Assembly: GCA_963709295.1 (NCBI GenBank)
Contig: CAVPVW010000002.1
Coordinates: forward strand, 496,001-560,000
Direction of reading: 5' to 3'
Length of the DNA stretch: 64,000 nt
Source: JBGPQJ01 sp963709295
GTDB lineage: Bacteria > Chloroflexota > Anaerolineae > Anaerolineales > Villigracilaceae
In this document: piece by piece, positions 63,526 to 64,000 of the stretch
Layout: every line of letters begins with the position of its first letter
Position numbering within the stretch: the stretch's first letter is position 1
The notes under the pieces: generated by a model
Told to the model about the DNA's origin: nothing
The model's input: only the letters and a program-made list of their open reading frames with translations
The model's database searches: none
Translations under genes and position numbers: made by a program

Positions 63526-63639
63526 CGGGTCTGGGCAATCGAAACAAACAAGTGGGGTTAATCCATCTGTAAATGTCTCTGCGCAACTCCTTGATCGCCT
63601 GTCGGCAATCTCGCTTGCACTGTTCTTCGAGCGACCCCG

Positions 63640-63668
63640 ATTATACTATACAAATTTTATGCTGGGAA
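63640..63668 (-). promoter_or_regulatory. Promoter upstream of rpsU
   Basis: Consensus TATAAT (63640-63645) with TTCCCA (63663-63668) 17 bases upstream on the minus strand. The RNA made from it can form UCGCU/AGCGA and GAUUGCC-GACA-GGCGAUC stems before the terminator hairpin. Confidence 0.55.
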
Positions 63669-63691
63669 GCCGGATTCAAATTATTGTGCAT

Positions 63692-63811
63692 TTACTCGTC
63701 TTTCGGCAGGATTTTCCCGCGCAGGTCGAAAAACAGGGTGCGGACGCTCTACGTACCGTTGTCGATCCCCAGGACGGGGTCACGAGAAATGGAACGTGCT
63801 CCCTTCTCCAT
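63692..63811 (-). pseudogene. Remnant of an FGGY-family carbohydrate kinase gene
   Basis: Forty codons only. The reading MEKGARSISRDPVLGIDNGT, then TAG, then SVRTLFFDLRGKIL ends at TAA (63692-63694). The phosphate-1 loop LGIDNGT followed by SVRTLFFDLRG is the N-terminus of FGGY kinases such as ribulokinase-type enzymes; intact relatives normally have Gln at the TAG position. No further kinase sequence follows. AAGGAAAACAT precedes the ATG. I read it as a decayed, deleted gene. Confidence 0.65.
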
Positions 63812-63840
63812 ATGTTTTCCTTCATTTGCAAATAAAACAA

Positions 63841-63869
63841 CCGGCTGCAAACGTGATGTTTGCAGCCGG
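63841..63869 (-). terminator. Terminator after the partial gene at the right edge
   Basis: A perfect 12-bp stem (CCGGCTGCAAAC/GTTTGCAGCCGG) with a 5-base loop; on the minus strand TTGTTTTATTT follows. Confidence 0.88.
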
Positions 63870-63902
63870 AGAAATCAACTTTCAACACTTGTTTTTCTTG
63901 AA

Positions 63903-64000
63903 CTAAGGACTAACCGAAGGATAAACCAGCACGACCACTGACTCGACCGCGGTGCCTCCGAACTCCGAACTCACCACAAGGGAGTAGGTCACGTTGCCTG
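63903..64000 (-). CDS. C-terminal end of an extracellular-type protein (cut by window edge)
   Basis: Only the last 31 codons are present, ending at TAG (63903-63905). The sequence is a beta-strand pattern, GNVTYSLVVSSEFGGTA and ESVVVLVYPSVSP, as at the end of PKD- or immunoglobulin-like repeats in surface proteins. A good terminator follows 34 bases downstream, supporting a real gene end. The rest of the protein lies outside the window. Confidence 0.55.
   Translation of the reverse strand, partial: GNVTYSLVVSSEFGGTAVESVVVLVYPSVSP

Noticed and set aside
63484..63640. 6S RNA or SRP RNA in the rpsU leader
   Set aside because: The length is near that of 6S RNA, but I see no long closing stem with a central bubble, and the SRP core GGAAGCAGC is absent.
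48901..63811. TAG as a sense codon, because TAG interrupts the methyltransferase and the FGGY remnant
   Set aside because: glpK, the beta-helix gene at 24608 and the partial gene at the right edge end normally at TAG, so general recoding is not supported.
63573..63941. A plus-strand open frame of 122 codons at the right edge
   Set aside because: It crosses two minus-strand terminators, the rpsU promoter and the kinase remnant, and its product is Arg/Ser/Cys-rich with no motif.
1..64000. CRISPR arrays, insertion sequences, prophage, tRNA and rRNA genes
   Set aside because: No repeated 25-40-base units with spacers, no transposase or integrase motifs, no cloverleaf with TTCGANTC-type arms and no rRNA sequence were seen on reading.

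Overview
The window looks like a chromosomal contig from a member of the Chloroflexota, probably class Anaerolineae. This is inferred from style, not from a marker-gene search. The style features are many lipoproteins with Thr/Pro-rich linkers (several with LysM domains), a very large multi-GAF histidine kinase, a split P-protein (gcvPA/gcvPB), a pyruvate:ferredoxin oxidoreductase followed by a dihydroorotate-dehydrogenase-like gene, and many DUF4870/DUF4013/DUF4126/DUF4173-type membrane proteins. Housekeeping and accessory genes alternate in short operons separated by clear hairpin terminators. I see no phage, insertion sequence, CRISPR array, tRNA or rRNA.

Layout. 0-5 kb: glycerol use (glpK, start of glpD), a membrane-anchored alpha/beta hydrolase and a divergent SorC-type regulator with two near-identical inverted repeats in front of it. 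5-8 kb: fmt and three small membrane proteins. 8-11.7 kb: a tandem glycine riboswitch with terminator controlling gcvH-gcvPA-gcvPB. 11.7-21.6 kb: methylglyoxal synthase, small proteins, a GT-C-like membrane protein, a GH25 lysozyme, a DUF1786 protein, a VOC protein, a TPR membrane protein and a LysM lipoprotein. 21.7-36.6 kb: a ten-gene co-directional cluster behind one strong promoter. It holds a PATAN/DUF4388 protein, a COG2229-type GTPase, an alpha/beta hydrolase, a V4R-domain protein, a left-handed beta-helix protein, a homologue of cyanobacterial acyl-ACP reductase, a REC-degenerate-GGDEF protein, a 2489-residue GAF-array kinase, a REC protein and a second hydrolase lacking the catalytic serine. 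This is the most unusual part of the window and may be an undescribed signalling/lipid system. 36.6-41.7 kb: a TPP riboswitch with terminator controlling thiN, a thiamine-type ABC transporter and a DUF402 protein. 41.9-48.9 kb: small membrane proteins, DUF3048 lipoprotein, pfkA, a 20-codon ORF on its own short transcript, and DUF4173. 48.9-56.7 kb: a damaged methyltransferase, a mazEF pair with a textbook promoter-operator, phosphoesterase, amino-acid permease, nucleotidyltransferase-like protein, two lipoproteins and a NUDIX hydrolase. 56.8-64 kb: pyruvate:ferredoxin oxidoreductase, DHOD-like protein, a BNR-type lipoprotein, infA, rpsU with a terminator-containing leader, a remnant of an FGGY kinase gene, and the end of an extracellular-type protein.

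Quality warning. Seven genes carry eight apparent frameshifts, all of the same sign (one extra base), mostly in short homopolymers, with otherwise well conserved sequence on both sides. Consensus error is the simplest explanation, so these genes are annotated across the break. The methyltransferase at 48.9-49.7 kb and the FGGY remnant at 63.7 kb look like genuine decay.

Working together: glycerol uptake metabolism, methylglyoxal synthase, phosphofructokinase, pyruvate:ferredoxin oxidoreductase and the glycine cleavage proteins suggest a fermentative or anaerobic heterotroph that salvages thiamine and senses glycine and TPP through RNA.
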